64,000 bases of DNA, taken from positions 476,622,900 through 476,686,899 of the forward strand of contig NC_081406.1 in NCBI RefSeq assembly GCF_030272615.1. Reading direction: 5' to 3'. The stretch comes from Cryptomeria japonica (lineage: Eukaryota > Streptophyta > Pinopsida > Cupressales > Cupressaceae). Shown in pieces: positions 35,031 to 46,311 of the stretch (position 1 is its first letter; each line of letters begins with the position of its first letter). The position numbers were made by a program, and so were the translations under genes. The notes under the pieces are model-generated. The model searched no databases. It was given only the letters and a program-made list of their open reading frames with translations, and had not been told where the DNA came from.

Positions 35031-36970
35031 ATCTAGGATGGAGATATGTGCAAGGTTCTCCCTAGATGTTCAAGGATATCGTACTACATAGAGACTAGCA
35101 TCGTCGGGGTGGTGTTCATCGTGAAACCCCCAAGAACTGACATACAGGCTCTCCTAGTAGCTACTGCACATTGGGTATTAGCCCCTTTGACGTAAATCAT
35201 GTTAACATGATCATCTACCTAAGAAATGTAACCTATCATAGGACCAAAATAAAAGGACATGTTATTGTAATTGATGTTATTGGTGGTATGACTTTGCCTA
35301 GTATTAGATGTGCTCGCTTCTGCCTGGTGCTTAGGAAGAGCATTCTTGTACATGCCCAAATTGGCATTTGGGGACTTTCTCATGATACAGTCAATAACAA
35401 TTTTACATTGGTCAATGAGGTCCTAAACCAGGTGTTTAGTCTTCATGCACTTGTTTGTTTCATGACCCTTGATGTGATGATAGGCATGGTATTCATTATC
35501 CTTGTACCAATCCGGTTTGGGTTTAGACTCATCAAATGGACAACCATTTTATGCTAATCCATGAATTTGAAAATGACATCTAAAGGTGTATCCATTGGTG
35601 TAAAGTGACACCTTGGGCTATTTTGGTTGGTTTGACGAGGTGGATCTTGAGATATAGTGATTGTGTTGGTCTAATTAGCCTGTGCAATTTCCATTTCTGC
35701 TTGCAATTGTTAATAAGCTAGGAGTGATGAGTTAACATGCATAGTTAGAGGTGTATTAGCATATAATTGTTGTGGAGGATTAGCATATTTCTATGGCAGT
35801 GGTGGCTTTGCAACCATGATAATCTATACTATCTTAAAATCAGGGACCCCGTCACCTACAACATTCTTGTTTTTATTCCAATGTTGCTATTTATCATGAC
35901 CAGGCTTATCAGAATGCTCTTTATAGAGTTTGATGACTCCTTCATCGATTAGAGCCTATTCTACTGATGACCCTTTAGACATGATGTCCTTGAAACTTCT
36001 TGCACAATTCAATTGAATATGATATGCCAGCTAAGGGTGGAGATTATTGATGAAAACTGGGACTAGTTGATTATCCGACATGGTCCATGGGATTTGCCCA
36101 GCAAGGTCTATCCATCTTTGGATATAATCTAAGAGACTTTCACCACCCGTTTTCTTAGTTTGACATAGATCTAGCATGGAGATGTCATTTTCGATATTGT
36201 AATGATACTGAGCCACAAATCACTCTGATAAATCAGCAAATGTAGTGATAGTGCCAAATGGCAGCTTAGAAAACCATTCAAGAGCGGGTCCACCGAGACT
36301 CTTAGGGAATAGTCACAAAAGATAATTGTCACACCATGACACACCTTGACAGGCCATGAAGAATTCTTTTTGACATGATGGCCTGGATCACCTTTCCCTT
36401 TGTATTTATCAAATTTGAGCGTCTCAAAATGCTTGGGAAAGGCATACTTGTTATAGACTTGTCAAAGGGGTAAGGAAAAAGCTCATCAAACTTGAAAACT
36501 CACTCAGAGTTACTCTCTTGTAGGGTTTTGAGAGTGGCCTTCATTTTTTCCCATTCAGTGTTTTATCAGAAAAGGGTATGGAGATGAAGTAATAGATTGT
36601 TGAGTTACTTGATATGACACCTGATGCAAATGAAGATGATTCGATTGGTATGGTAGATTTTGGTAACTTGTCATATTTTAATAAATAGGGAATTGTTGTT
36701 GGGAAAGTGGTTGTTGTTGATATTGAGGTGGTTGTGAGTACATTGAAAAATTCTATTAAGGTGCAATGTGTTGTTGTTGATACTGTACATTAGAGAACTA
36801 TAGGACTTGAGGAGTACCGCCTTGAAGATAACTGCCCCCAGCATAGTTAGGATACACATTAGATTGGGCATTATGTGATGGGGGATTTTGAGTAGCATCA
36901 CCTTGTAACTGATGAACATTCGTGACAACGTAGGATGAAGGGGGCGTTGTTGATGGGTGTTTTGACACAC
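35031..36970 (-). pseudogene. Gag remnant of gypsy element G2
   Basis: Gag core text is readable at 36216-36031 on the minus strand (QYHYNIENDISMLDLCQTKK, then LLDYIQRW), matching the NYxTQYxYNIxxxIxxLDxCxTKQ style of G1. A Gln/Asn-rich N-terminal part is visible at about 36970-36600, in shifting frames. Many stops and frameshifts make it the most decayed gag of the window. A plus-strand open frame at 35171-35557 is a shadow. Confidence 0.7.
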
Positions 36971-37622
36971 TCACCAATAGTTAAGTAGTTTATGTGAACA
37001 CTCACCACCTCTCCTAAAAAGAAATCAATCTTGAAAGACTAATTACTCCAAGGTCTCTATACTCGGGTCTTGATGTTGATGGGTAGCTCAGTGGCTCATG
37101 CGATTGTACCTATCAAGGGGCCTACTAGTTGTAACTACTTCGAATTGCCTTTTTTTTTGTATTTTTCCAATTTTCAAATTTCTCAAAATAAACAACAAAA
37201 GATAGATCAGGGGAACAAGGAAATAACAATGAAATTGATACAATAACAACTGAATGATCCACACGGTTAGAATTTCGTAATCCAAATATTATCAATACCA
37301 TTAAATCAGCATTCAAATGATGAACTACGAAAAATATATAAAGTCATACAACTTTACACACCAGCAGAAATGAATATCACCCAACCAATAATCCCCCTAT
37401 CAATTTAATCTTCATATACCATTTACATGCATGATATGATTCATAAAATAATAAAGCATCCAGAAGAAATAGTTGTTGATTCAGACAATAGAAGTTACCA
37501 GATCATGAAGAACACAACCATATAGAACACACAAGTAGATCAGGAAATCCACAAGTTGCTTTTGTATTAAACTTTAAAGAGTATCATAAAATCTTCTAAA
37601 CTTATAAAAATCTGCACAATAT
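36971..37622. other. Spacer between G2 and C1, holding a SINE-like segment
   Basis: The part next to gag (36971-37075) is probably G2 leader. A tRNA-like promoter segment follows (37076-37162, separate entry). From 37163 to 37622 the DNA is AT-rich with no recognised motif. Copia element C1 is inserted at 37623; the flank continues at 52268. Confidence 0.45.
37076..37162 (+). mobile_element. tRNA-derived SINE-like head (candidate)
   Basis: The plus strand has TAGCTCAGTGG at 37084-37094, an exact fit to a tRNA box A (internal Pol III promoter). About 43 bases later comes ACTTCGAATTG at 37137-37147, a mutated box B (usual GGTTCGANTCC). A T-run follows at about 37150. The spacing is right for a tRNA-derived SINE head. 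No cloverleaf could be drawn, so it is not a tRNA gene. No target duplication was identified, and the body and end are unclear. Confidence 0.4.
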
Positions 37623-38425
37623 TGTTGACATTACAAGAAGTTGGGAGATTGTTGGCATTACAATAAGTTTGATGGTTGATGATATTGAGAAGGTTGTTGG
37701 AGATGAATGATATAATTGATAAAGGATGACTACTATCTTAATATTATTATTTTATCATTGATGTCAAGCAATTGATTTTCTGATTCAGTATGATGTTGCC
37801 ATATCTTAAAAAGTATGTTTTGATGAGTATAAAGATGTTAGTAAGTGACACAGAAAGAATGTGAAAATGAAGGGGAGTAATAAGTTATTCAATGGGCAAC
37901 TATTACCGAGTTAGACAGTGATGAGATTATGATGTTTTGATTGTTTTGATATCCTAAATATATGTATTCAAAGATTCAACATGAAGGGGAAAAGATTTCA
38001 TGTAATAGAATGAGTAAAGGTTTGATACTATTCTATTTTACTAAGCAAGGAGCTAGTCGGTAAACTCCAAGGTTACTGATGTTGGTTAATGAAAGAAAAA
38101 GTCACCAAGAAGAGAATGTCTATCGAGTAAAGTTCATTATTAACCAAGTCTCAACCGAGCAGTAACAGAATGCATTAAATAAAGTGTATACATTATTTAA
38201 TGAAGGATGCCAATGAGCTAGAGGTTTATTGAAGATAGGAATGTCGTGCAAAATGTTTGTTAAGGATCAATGACAATTAAAATTCAATAGTAAGATCTAC
38301 AACAAAGATTGAACGGTCCTAACCGAGAACAAGTACCAAGACAGGTACGCAAGATTCAAGGCAAGATAAAATGTTTTTCAGATCGAAGGATACAATGAAC
38401 CTAGTCAAGTTTGAAGATCTGATGG
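37623..38425 (+). mobile_element. 5' LTR of C1, upstream part
   Basis: This part starts TGTTGACATTAC and holds the U3 part up to the G3 insertion. Its first 27 bases are a tandem duplicate of the LTR terminus, also present at the 3' LTR start (50809). Its last 5 bases (GATGG, 38421-38425) are the target duplication of G3. Confidence 0.9.
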
Positions 38426-39664
38426 TGTAGCGTCCTAAAATTGTAACACTTGCAATTTCAACTGCATTTGGGTCTTCACGATGGCGGTGCAACGATGAGC
38501 CTAAATGGAGACCTCGAAACCTGCTTGCGACATCAAAAACCACATATTTCTGCACCTTGGCCTGATCCTCCTCGCACCCTGCTGTCCCAGGAGATGGGAC
38601 CATGGCGCCCCAACGCCCTAGTCCTTCGGGACCATGGTGCCTAGCGCTCTAGTCCCTCAGGACCATGGCACCCGGCGCCCTAGTCCTTGGCCCTATTTTG
38701 GGCCCGGTCTCTTGTTGGGCATCGGATCTTCAAGTTTGCAATTTGGAAAATAATGTTCCTAGGTCGGCCTAAGGTCAGAAAAATTAGTCTCCTAACCCTA
38801 ATTGACAAGTATATAAACTACCTTTCCTCTCCTAGAAAGGAGGAAGAAGGTAAGCAAGAGCAAGATGCGGAAGCGATATTCAAACATTCAAACATTCAAG
38901 CATTCAAGCATTCCTTCAAGCAATTGAGTATTCTAAGTCTCCATTCAAGGCTAGGTGTTGCATTCAAGACAAGGATTCAACCATTGAAGAGGAGATCACT
39001 TACAACATACAACATCATTACACCTTCGCATGTAAGAATACAAACATTCTTACAACAAGGTATCAGTACTTGATTACATTACAAACATTTACAACATTCT
39101 CATTTCTTGGTTAATTCCAAAACTGGGGTTTGACCTAAAGGCAAACCCCTAATCCCTAACCCCCCAATTGTCCTCTCTTTTCTGTGTGTAGGTTGCAGGT
39201 ACGCAGCTGTAATTGAAGATCTGGAATCCTTGTGCAGAGACGAACAGATCCCCCTTCGTTTCGTGGATTTTTCGGAGGACCGTGTGCACTCCGGGCGCCA
39301 TCGTCCCGTCAACTTTTGTTCAAATTTGTAGGACAGCATCATCTCGACATTTTACTGCTAATTTCAGGTTTGTAGCTTCATCCTGTGTCCCAATCTCCGT
39401 TTATAAGCTAATCTTTCTTACTTTACATGCATTCCTAGTTCAATCATTATATCTACATTCTTTACAAAAGAGGGTATGCTTGATGTCTCAACCCTTGAAA
39501 CTCATTTAGAATCCGGTCTTGCATTGTGTGGGATTGGATCTTGTGGGTTTCAACCCCTCTACTGAATGTAAAGTCTCTCCTAAGTGAAAACCGTCAACCC
39601 TAGTGACCTCCTTTCTCTCTCCATGGAGTGGGGGAACACCTAGGGTTCGATTTTCTGCTTTAAA
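38426..39664 (+). mobile_element. 5' LTR of G3
   Basis: It starts TGTAGCGTCC and ends TTTAAA, where the 3' LTR has TTTACA. A TATA-like box TATATAAA is at 38810-38817. It contains a three-unit 31-bp repeat and a block of ATTCAA(G/A)C words (38880-38925). Against the 3' LTR (44269-45514) most differences are transitions at CG or CNG sites, fitting decay of methylated DNA. Confidence 0.9.
38596..38690. repeat. 31-bp tandem repeat in the G3 LTR, three units
   Basis: Units start at 38596, 38628 and 38659 with GGACCATGGYRC and end with CCTAGTCC or a close variant. The same three units occur in the 3' LTR at 44439-44531. Each unit contains near-palindromic words (GGCGCC, CCATGG). It lies about 120 bases upstream of the TATA-like box, so a U3 enhancer role is possible but unproven. 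Confidence 0.75.
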
Positions 39665-39667
39665 TTT

Positions 39668-39686
39668 TGGTGAACCTGACGTGAAC
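39668..39686 (+). promoter_or_regulatory. Primer-binding site of G3
   Basis: The sequence TGGTGAACCTGACGTGAAC starts 3 bases after the LTR end. The opening TGG pairs with the CCA end common to tRNAs. The tRNA could not be assigned from memory; it is neither the initiator-Met type used by C1 nor the Lys type used by G1. Confidence 0.6.
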
Positions 39687-40708
39687 ATCCTAATTCTGAT
39701 TATTCATGGTTAGATCTGAAAAAATTTTGCTTCCTTAATTACATTTCCATGTTTGATCTTTTGCAAATTTTAGAGGTTAATTACATAAAAACCCTAAATT
39801 TTCCTTTTGAGCTTGTGAAATGTTTAATTGTTAATGCTTGTTTCAGATCTACCCTTCTATTGTGAATTGTCAAATCATATTTGTGCTCTAATTCTGAAAA
39901 TTAAGTGGTTAAGTGTCAAAACCCTAATTTTTAGAACCCTCTTGATTCAACCTTTGACTAACGATTTCACTTATCAAAACACCTCCAAATCGGCTGTAAC
40001 TTTGGATTCCGCAACAAAATCACAATATCTCTCATCCCTGAAAATTTTGAAAAAAGTTGCGAGGACCGTGTGCACCCTGAGGGCCATCATCCCCGACATT
40101 TTTCCTGAAATTTCGAGAGCTAGATCTTATTGTATTTTTCTGCTAAAATCTAGAATCTTGGCTAATTTCATCAATTCTAACACTTTCAAAATTAAAGTCA
40201 AAGTTGGTCTAGTGATTGCTTGGATTAAGGCTTATAATCATTCAAAAATTGTTGAAATTGAAATTTGTGTTAAAATTGTGTTTCTTACTGTCCTAAATCT
40301 GAAAAGTGTGTTGGCATTCATTCGAAATTTCAATGCTTTATTCAAATTCTTGCAGTTTGTGACTTTTGAAATTAAGTGTTTAATTGCAACAACTTTGATT
40401 TTTGCTTTCAAATTTTAATTTTTGCATGAAATTGAGTCAACTTTTAAATTTCAAAGCTTGCATTGCTTTTAGTATTCCCTCTAAAATCTTAAAATTCAAA
40501 ATTTCAGTTTCCCTCTCTTTTTCAAAATTCAAATTTTGCATTTTTCAACAATCTTCGTAGGGTTCAATTTTGAGATTGCAACTTTAATTTGGCCTATCTA
40601 TAGATCGTAAAATCACTCAATTTTTTCAGATTAGCTTTAAAATCATCATAACTTTCATCTCTGAAAATTTCAAAAAAAGTTGTGAGTGTTCCTATTACAT
40701 CTCCACAA
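39687..40708 (+). other. Leader of G3, with a 196-codon open frame
   Basis: About 1 kb of leader precedes gag. One frame (39828-40418) is open for 196 codons and rich in Ile, Lys and Phe; no family was recognised and the composition fits AT-rich noncoding DNA. The leader contains two copies of a CATC(C/T)CTGAAAATTT phrase (about 40033 and 40658). One of them is followed by a block that also occurs in both LTRs (40061-40095; see findings). Confidence 0.5.
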
Positions 40709-42104
40709 ATGAACATGACGCAAGGGGGCAATTCATTTAACCATTCCATTCCTCCTTGTAGTGTTCCTTCTTTCCAATCATCTCCTATGACTAACTATCA
40801 TAGTGTCCCACCACCTTACTCTCAATCAATACCTTCTTTCAATAACATAATACCTCCATCACAATCTAACACGTCTAATATGAACTCTTCGACTGAAGCA
40901 ACCATTAACAATCTTGCACAAACTGTCTCTTCTTTACAACAGCAAATTGCCTCTATGAATCAATCTAAGTTTAGTGTGCCCACATTTGATGTTGCGAGCC
41001 CACTTTCTATTGACATTGTTCGAGCTATTCCCCCCTAAACATGTTGAAATCCCGCAATTGGAGCTTTATAATGGTAAGGGTGATCCTCTAACACATGTTA
41101 AGACCTTTCAAACAATATGTACTAATTTTGCTCATGACCAAAGGTTGCTTGCAAAACTGTTTACTAGAACATTAAGAGATAAGGCTCTACAATGGTATTG
41201 CTCATTGCCTTCTTATTCTATTACTTCTTTCCAACAACTTGCAAATGCTTTCATTCAACAATTTCAAAACAATATAAGTCCTAAAGTTACTTTGATTGAT
41301 TTAATGCATTGTAAACAAGGTGTTAAAGAAAAAGTGACTGATTTCATTGGTAGATATAAGCATTTGTATGCTCAAATTTCTTTTCCAGTACCTTACAATG
41401 ATATTCAAAGAATCTTTATTTCTAATTTACAAAAAGATATTAGAGAAAAACTTCTATTTTCTGAGTTTACTTCTTTCCAACAGTTGTGCGCAACTCTTCA
41501 CAATTATCAACTGACTGTGAGTCAAATGGAACAAGCAAATCCTATGGCTCCGAGTGATAAGGGTGATAGTAGTCAACAACCATTTGGGAATTTTAAACCG
41601 AACAGAGAGGTCATTAAGTTCAATGAAAACATCATCAACAACAATGTGAATGCAGCATCAGGTGTGCCTCCTATTTCTAAGTTTTTCAAGAAAGAAAGAA
41701 AGTTTACTCCTTTAAATGAATCATTGCATAGTATTATGAATAAGTTATTGGAACAAAATGTGCTTACCCTCCCTCCTATAAGGCAAATAGATCCTACAAA
41801 GATTAATTCACCCTATTTTGATAACAAATCTTTTTGTCAATTTCATCGTCAACCTGGGCATGATACCGAAAAATGTTTTGCTTTAAAGGGTAAAATTCAA
41901 GATTTGATTGATAATAATACTATCTCTATTTCTGGTGTGAATGATAAAGGCAACACATCTGTAGCTCCTCCTAACCAAAATCTTAAGATTTTTACTGATC
42001 CATTACCTTCTCATACCTCTAATGTGATTGAGACTAATGATTCCTCTTTCTCACCTGATAGTCTTGTGTCTATGACTCCGAATGTGATTAACTTTGTGGA
42101 ATAG
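40709..42104 (+). pseudogene. Gag of G3
   Basis: ATG at 40709 starts a Ser/Pro/Asn/Gln-rich N-terminus of about 110 residues. A frameshift occurs at about 41030, in a run of six C's, and coding resumes in the next frame with HVEIPQLELYNGKGDPLTHV. The gag core follows (41050-41520, with ALQWYCSLPSYSITSFQQL), then a CxxH..GH..C zinc knuckle at about 41835-41880 (CQFHRQPGHDTEKC). It ends at TAG 42102-42104, which may be a real end or a stop before the protease. Apart from the frameshift the frame is open for nearly 1.4 kb. Gag of this type could form particles if the shift were absent from a sister copy. Confidence 0.85.
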
Positions 42105-43489
42105 CAGAAAATCCCTAAAGAACCTTCCATCACATTTGATTCCAGTGAAACTATCAAGGCACCTGATGGTCCTTTATATATAGTTGCAAAAGTCAAGAAT
42201 ACACCTTGTCGTGGAGTGCTTATTGATCCTTCTTGTATGGTTAATATCATTACTGAAGAATTTCTTTTTACTTTGCAATTGAATCAAGTGATCTATGATA
42301 AAACAAATGTGGCTGTGAAATTATTTGATGCATTTTCTTCTCCTGCAATTGGTTCTATTAAACTACCTATTGAGGTCCATAACAAACCCCTTGATGTGGA
42401 CTTTGCTATTATTCCATCGTCCGAACAATTTCGTGTGAAGTTAGGCTATCCTTGGCTATCTTCCATAAAAGCTATTGCTTCTCCTATTCACAAGTGTTTG
42501 AAATTTCTCCATAATGGTGAAGTTGTTACTATCAATCATAGTCTCTTTAACCAGCTGAAAGAACTTCTAGTGGTCCTATTGATTATTTTTGGCCTAAACA
42601 ATTCCAATCTCTTCCACCGCAGAGTGATCATCTTTTCAAATCTTATCAAAAGTGGAAAAAAGATATGATCCTATCTCTAAGTGAACCTAGAACACCCAAA
42701 CTTGATATTCCTATCATTCTTGAGAAGGAAGTCCTTCCTTTGAAAGATAAAACTAATGTCTTTGCTCAAGAAGATTCCCAACCCATCCCTATGAATGTGA
42801 CTATGTCTATATCTAATAGACTTTCTAAAAGTAGGCCTATACCTCCTCGTTATGATGGACATGGTCTCCTTCCTAAACCAAATATTCCTCCCTTATATGG
42901 AGCAGTTCCTCCTCCTTCCTCTTATAGAGAGAAGAGACCTTCCTCTTCTCCTATTATTCAACCTAAGAGACCACAACCTAAACACCCAAGTGATAAGGAT
43001 GAGAACATTCCTCCTCCTCAATCTTTTCAACTTCCTACTAAGACTAGATGGAATCGTTCTACGCGTGAACGCCAACGAAAGTGTCATCTTAGAGCTCGTG
43101 CAGCTGCTTCTCAAACTTTGCAATCCCCAAAAACACCTTTAGCTAGTATTATTCCATTTTCTCCTCAGCCGAAAATTGAGCCAAAATCTCCTAAACATAA
43201 GATGCATGATGGTCTTGATCCTGTGCGAGTTAAAGATCCTGTTTTTATAAATCTTGATGATGATATAGATGAAAATGTTATTCATGATGAAAATGTTACT
43301 CCTCTTTCTTCTGATAGTGAATATGAATATGTTGATGTTGATAACCATTTATCTAACGAATTTTCTAAAGCACTTATCCTAGCTCCTAGACAAGAACAAC
43401 GTGGCGTGGAACATGAACATAACCCTTGTTTGGATATTGTTATAGCTCCATCTGCTGTGTTGGATGTTCCTCCTCTAGTGTTCCTCTAG
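42105..43489 (+). pseudogene. Protease-like region and Pro-rich acidic tail of G3
   Basis: This continues in the gag frame after the stop at 42104. The protease active-site position reads GVLIDPSCMVNIITEEF (about 42210-42260), with D-P-S where retropepsins have D-S/T-G or D-x-G-S, so catalysis is doubtful. GYPWLSSIKAIASPIHKCLK (about 42445-42500) matches the family block seen in G1 and G2 (G.PWIHE..AVPS..H). A frameshift lies near 42551. The tail (42665-43489) is Pro-rich, then basic, then acidic (LDDDIDENVIHDENV) and has no RT motif. The protein ends at 43489. Confidence 0.75.
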
Positions 43490-44253
43490 CATGTTTCCTA
43501 CCTTCCCGAAATATTGATCAGCAAGATCGGGGGGTAGATGACGTGCTAGACTAGTTCATTAGCATAGCAAACTCTCTCCTCCTCTCTTGAACTCTTTTGT
43601 TACTTCTTTTATGTGTTATTCTCATTCTTCTATTTGTTGTCCTTAGTGTTGTCTACTTGAGGATGATGCAAAGCATTGAGATCTCTTTTGGTCTCTCTCA
43701 TGTTGACTCAAAATACACATGTGTTCCCTTCTTCTAGGTGACCTTCCTTGATTGGGGAATGAAGAAACAATTATGCATACATACATATGATATACATGAA
43801 TTATCATACAGCATACTGACCCCAAGGAAAGCGAAGTCACCTCGTGCTTTGTGTTTTGTGTCTATTATCCTTGGGCTTATCTCACACTTGGGAGCTAAAT
43901 CCTTGTGATAACATGCTCCTTTCCCTTCTCATTTCTTATATGTATCACTACCTTAAAGCAATCACCCCCGATGAGGTGTGTGCGATCGCTTTAACATAGG
44001 GGGGCATACACCCCATTCATATCTCTTCAAGATACTTGAAAATATCTTGGCAAACTTAGCTTTGCCTTGAAAATTTTTGGTATTTTTCTTGCATGACCCT
44101 CGTGATCTTCCCTTTTACTTTGTCAATCAAAGTCGTAAGATCCTTAGTCCATTGGGGGCTTGGTGTATCTTGCCTCCTTGACGTGGTGAAAGTCTTTCAA
44201 TGTTGTTTCCTTGTACTTTACCAGAAGTATGGGCGTACGCTTATACTCCCACT
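43490..44253 (+). other. 3' noncoding part of G3
   Basis: About 760 bases lie between the end of the gag-protease frame and the polypurine tract. No coding motif is seen on either strand. The sequence is moderately pyrimidine-rich at 43540-43640. Confidence 0.6.
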
Positions 44254-44268
44254 AAAGTGGGGGCTAAA
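44254..44268 (+). promoter_or_regulatory. Polypurine tract of G3
   Basis: AAAGTGGGGGCTAAA lies directly before the 3' LTR start TGTAGTGTCC. Place and composition are as expected. Confidence 0.75.
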
Positions 44269-45514
44269 TGTAGTGTCCTAAAATTGTGACAATTGCAATT
44301 TCGACTGCATTTGGGTCTTCACAATGGCGGCGCAATGATGAGCCTGAATGGAGACCTCAAAACCTACTTGCGACATCAAAAACCACATATTTCTGCACCT
44401 TGGCCTGATCCTCCTTGCACCCTGCTCTCCCGGGAGGTGGGACCATGGCGCCCAGCGCCCTGGTCCCTTAGGACCATGGCACCTAGCGCTCTGGTCCCTC
44501 AGGACCATGGCACCCGGCGCCCTGGTCCCTGGCCCTATTTTGGGCCCGGTCTCTTGTTGGGCATCAGGTCTTCAAGTTTGCAATTTGGAAAATAATGTTC
44601 CTAGGTCGGCCTAAGGTTGGAAAAATTAGTCTCCTAACCCTAATTGACAAGTATATAAACTACTTTTCCTCTCCTAGAAAAGAGGAAGAAGGTAAGCAAG
44701 AGCAAGACGCAGAAGCGATATTCAAACATTCAAACATTCAAGCATTCAAGCATTCAAGCATTCCTTCAAGCAATTGAGTATTCTAAGTCTCCATTCAAGG
44801 CTAGGTGTTGCATTCAAGACAAGGATTCAACCATTGAAGAGGAGATCACTTACAACATACAACATCATTACACCTTCGCATGTAAGAATACAAACATTCT
44901 TACAACAAGGTATCAGTACTTGATTACATTACAAACATTTACAGCATTCTCATTTCTTGGTTAATTCCAAAACCGGCGTTTGACCTAAAGGCAAACCCCT
45001 AATCCCTAACCCCCCAATCATCCTCTCTTTTTTGTGTGTAGGTTGCAGGTATGCGGCTGTAATTGAAGATCTGGAATCCTTGTGCAGAGACGAATAGATC
45101 CCCCTTCGTTTTGTGGATTTTTCGGAGGACCATGTGCACTCCGAGCGCCATCGTCCCATCAACTTTCGCTCAAATTTGTAGGACAGCATCGTCTCGACAT
45201 TTTACTACTAATTTTAGGTCTGTAGCTTCATCCTATTTCCCAATCTCCATTTATAAGCTAATCTTTCTTACTTTACATGCATTCCTAGTTCAATCATTCT
45301 ATCTACATTCTTTACAAAAGAGGGTATCCTTGATGTCTCAACCCTTGAAACTCATTTAGAATCCAGTCTTGCATTGTGTGGGATTGGATCTTGTGGGTTT
45401 CAACCCCTCTTTTGAATGTAAAGTCTCTCCTAAGTGAAAAATGTCAACCCTAGTGACCTCCTTTCTCTCTCCTTGGAGTGGGGGAACACCTAGGGTTCGA
45501 TTTTCCGCTTTACA
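44269..45514 (+). mobile_element. 3' LTR of G3
   Basis: It starts TGTAGTGTCC and ends TTTACA, and is followed by the GATGG target duplication. It carries the same 31-bp triple repeat (44439-44531) and TATA-like box (44652-44659) as the 5' copy. The terminal CA is intact here. Confidence 0.9.
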
Positions 45515-45519
45515 GATGG

Positions 45520-46249
45520 CTAAGATTAATCATGGAAAATGTGAGTAAGGAGATTAAGTGGTTGGGAATTGATTATATAAAGTAATGTTGTTGAACAAAA
45601 TAGGTAGGAAAACTAAAGCACAGTGATGCTACAAAAGTGATTCCCGAGTACAGAAGATTGAAGATCTGATTGAAGAACGGATTGAGAAGCCCAGCAAGGA
45701 GAAAGATAAGTCTTATGATAAGATTATCTTGAGCACATTGAGCACATAGAATCTGCTTTAACATTTTAGATGTGAAGTTGCAGATATATTTTATTACTGT
45801 TATTTAAGTTTGTAAGTGACGGGAAATCTCTTAACCAAGTGGACTTAACAGTCTTATTTGTAAATCCTCTTGGAAGGTAACATTCTAAATGAGTATTTGA
45901 AATCCTTTGACAAGGTCACTTCTAACAGATCTGAGGGAAATCCCTTGACTGGGTCACATCTAACAATGTGTATGTAATCTTTAACAAGATTTGTTTTTAA
46001 CTAAGAATACTCTAGAAGAGTATATTTTCTTGTGGGTCTGAAATCCCACAGTGGTTTTTCCCTATTAGGGTTTCCATGTTAAATCTGGTGTCAAATGTGA
46101 TTTAATGTTTCATATTTATCTGTTTATGAGTTTGAATGATTTATAGTCATAAGTTGCATATCAAGTAAATTCTACCGAGGTTGAATCTGATTAGAGTAAT
46201 TACTATTGAGGTTATCTGATTCACCCCCCCCCTTCTCATCTAACTAACA
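45520..46249 (+). mobile_element. 5' LTR of C1, downstream part
   Basis: This continues the C1 LTR after G3, in step with 51610-52267 of the 3' LTR. It holds a TATA-like box (TATATAAA, 45574-45581) and ends in CTAACTAACA after a C-run. The G3 insertion therefore separates the upstream U3 part from this TATA box. A segment of about 100 bases (46030-46125) is missing from the 3' LTR. Confidence 0.9.
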
Positions 46250-46251
46250 AT

Positions 46252-46263
46252 TGGTATCAGAGC
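46252..46263 (+). promoter_or_regulatory. Primer-binding site of C1, initiator-Met type
   Basis: TGGTATCAGAGC, 2 bases after the LTR end, is complementary to the 3' end of plant initiator methionine tRNA and is the standard plant copia primer site. Confidence 0.95.
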
Positions 46264-46311
46264 TTGGACTCTGGAAGAAAAGTTTAAAGGTACTTGAGGC
46301 AAGAACTGAAG

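Larger units (their letters stand above)
38426..45514 (+). mobile_element. Non-autonomous gypsy-type element G3 (gag and protease only)
   Basis: This element is 7.09 kb, with 1.24-kb LTRs (38426-39664 and 44269-45514) and a perfect 5-bp duplication GATGG (38421-38425 and 45515-45519). Inside are a primer site, a 1-kb leader, gag, a protease-like part, a Pro-rich and acidic tail, a noncoding stretch and a polypurine tract. No RT, RNase H or integrase is present, and there is no room for them. It must therefore have used enzymes made by another element. The architecture is that of the TR-GAG type (terminal repeats plus gag). LTR differences are mostly C/T and G/A transitions. Confidence 0.9.

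Noticed and set aside
37083-37150. Functional tRNA gene
   Set aside because: Box A is good but box B is mutated and no acceptor or anticodon stem can be formed; kept only as a SINE-like candidate.
39213-39509. Frame of 98 codons, present again at 45063-45359
   Set aside because: It lies wholly within the G3 LTR and is duplicated only because the LTR is; no start context or known domain.
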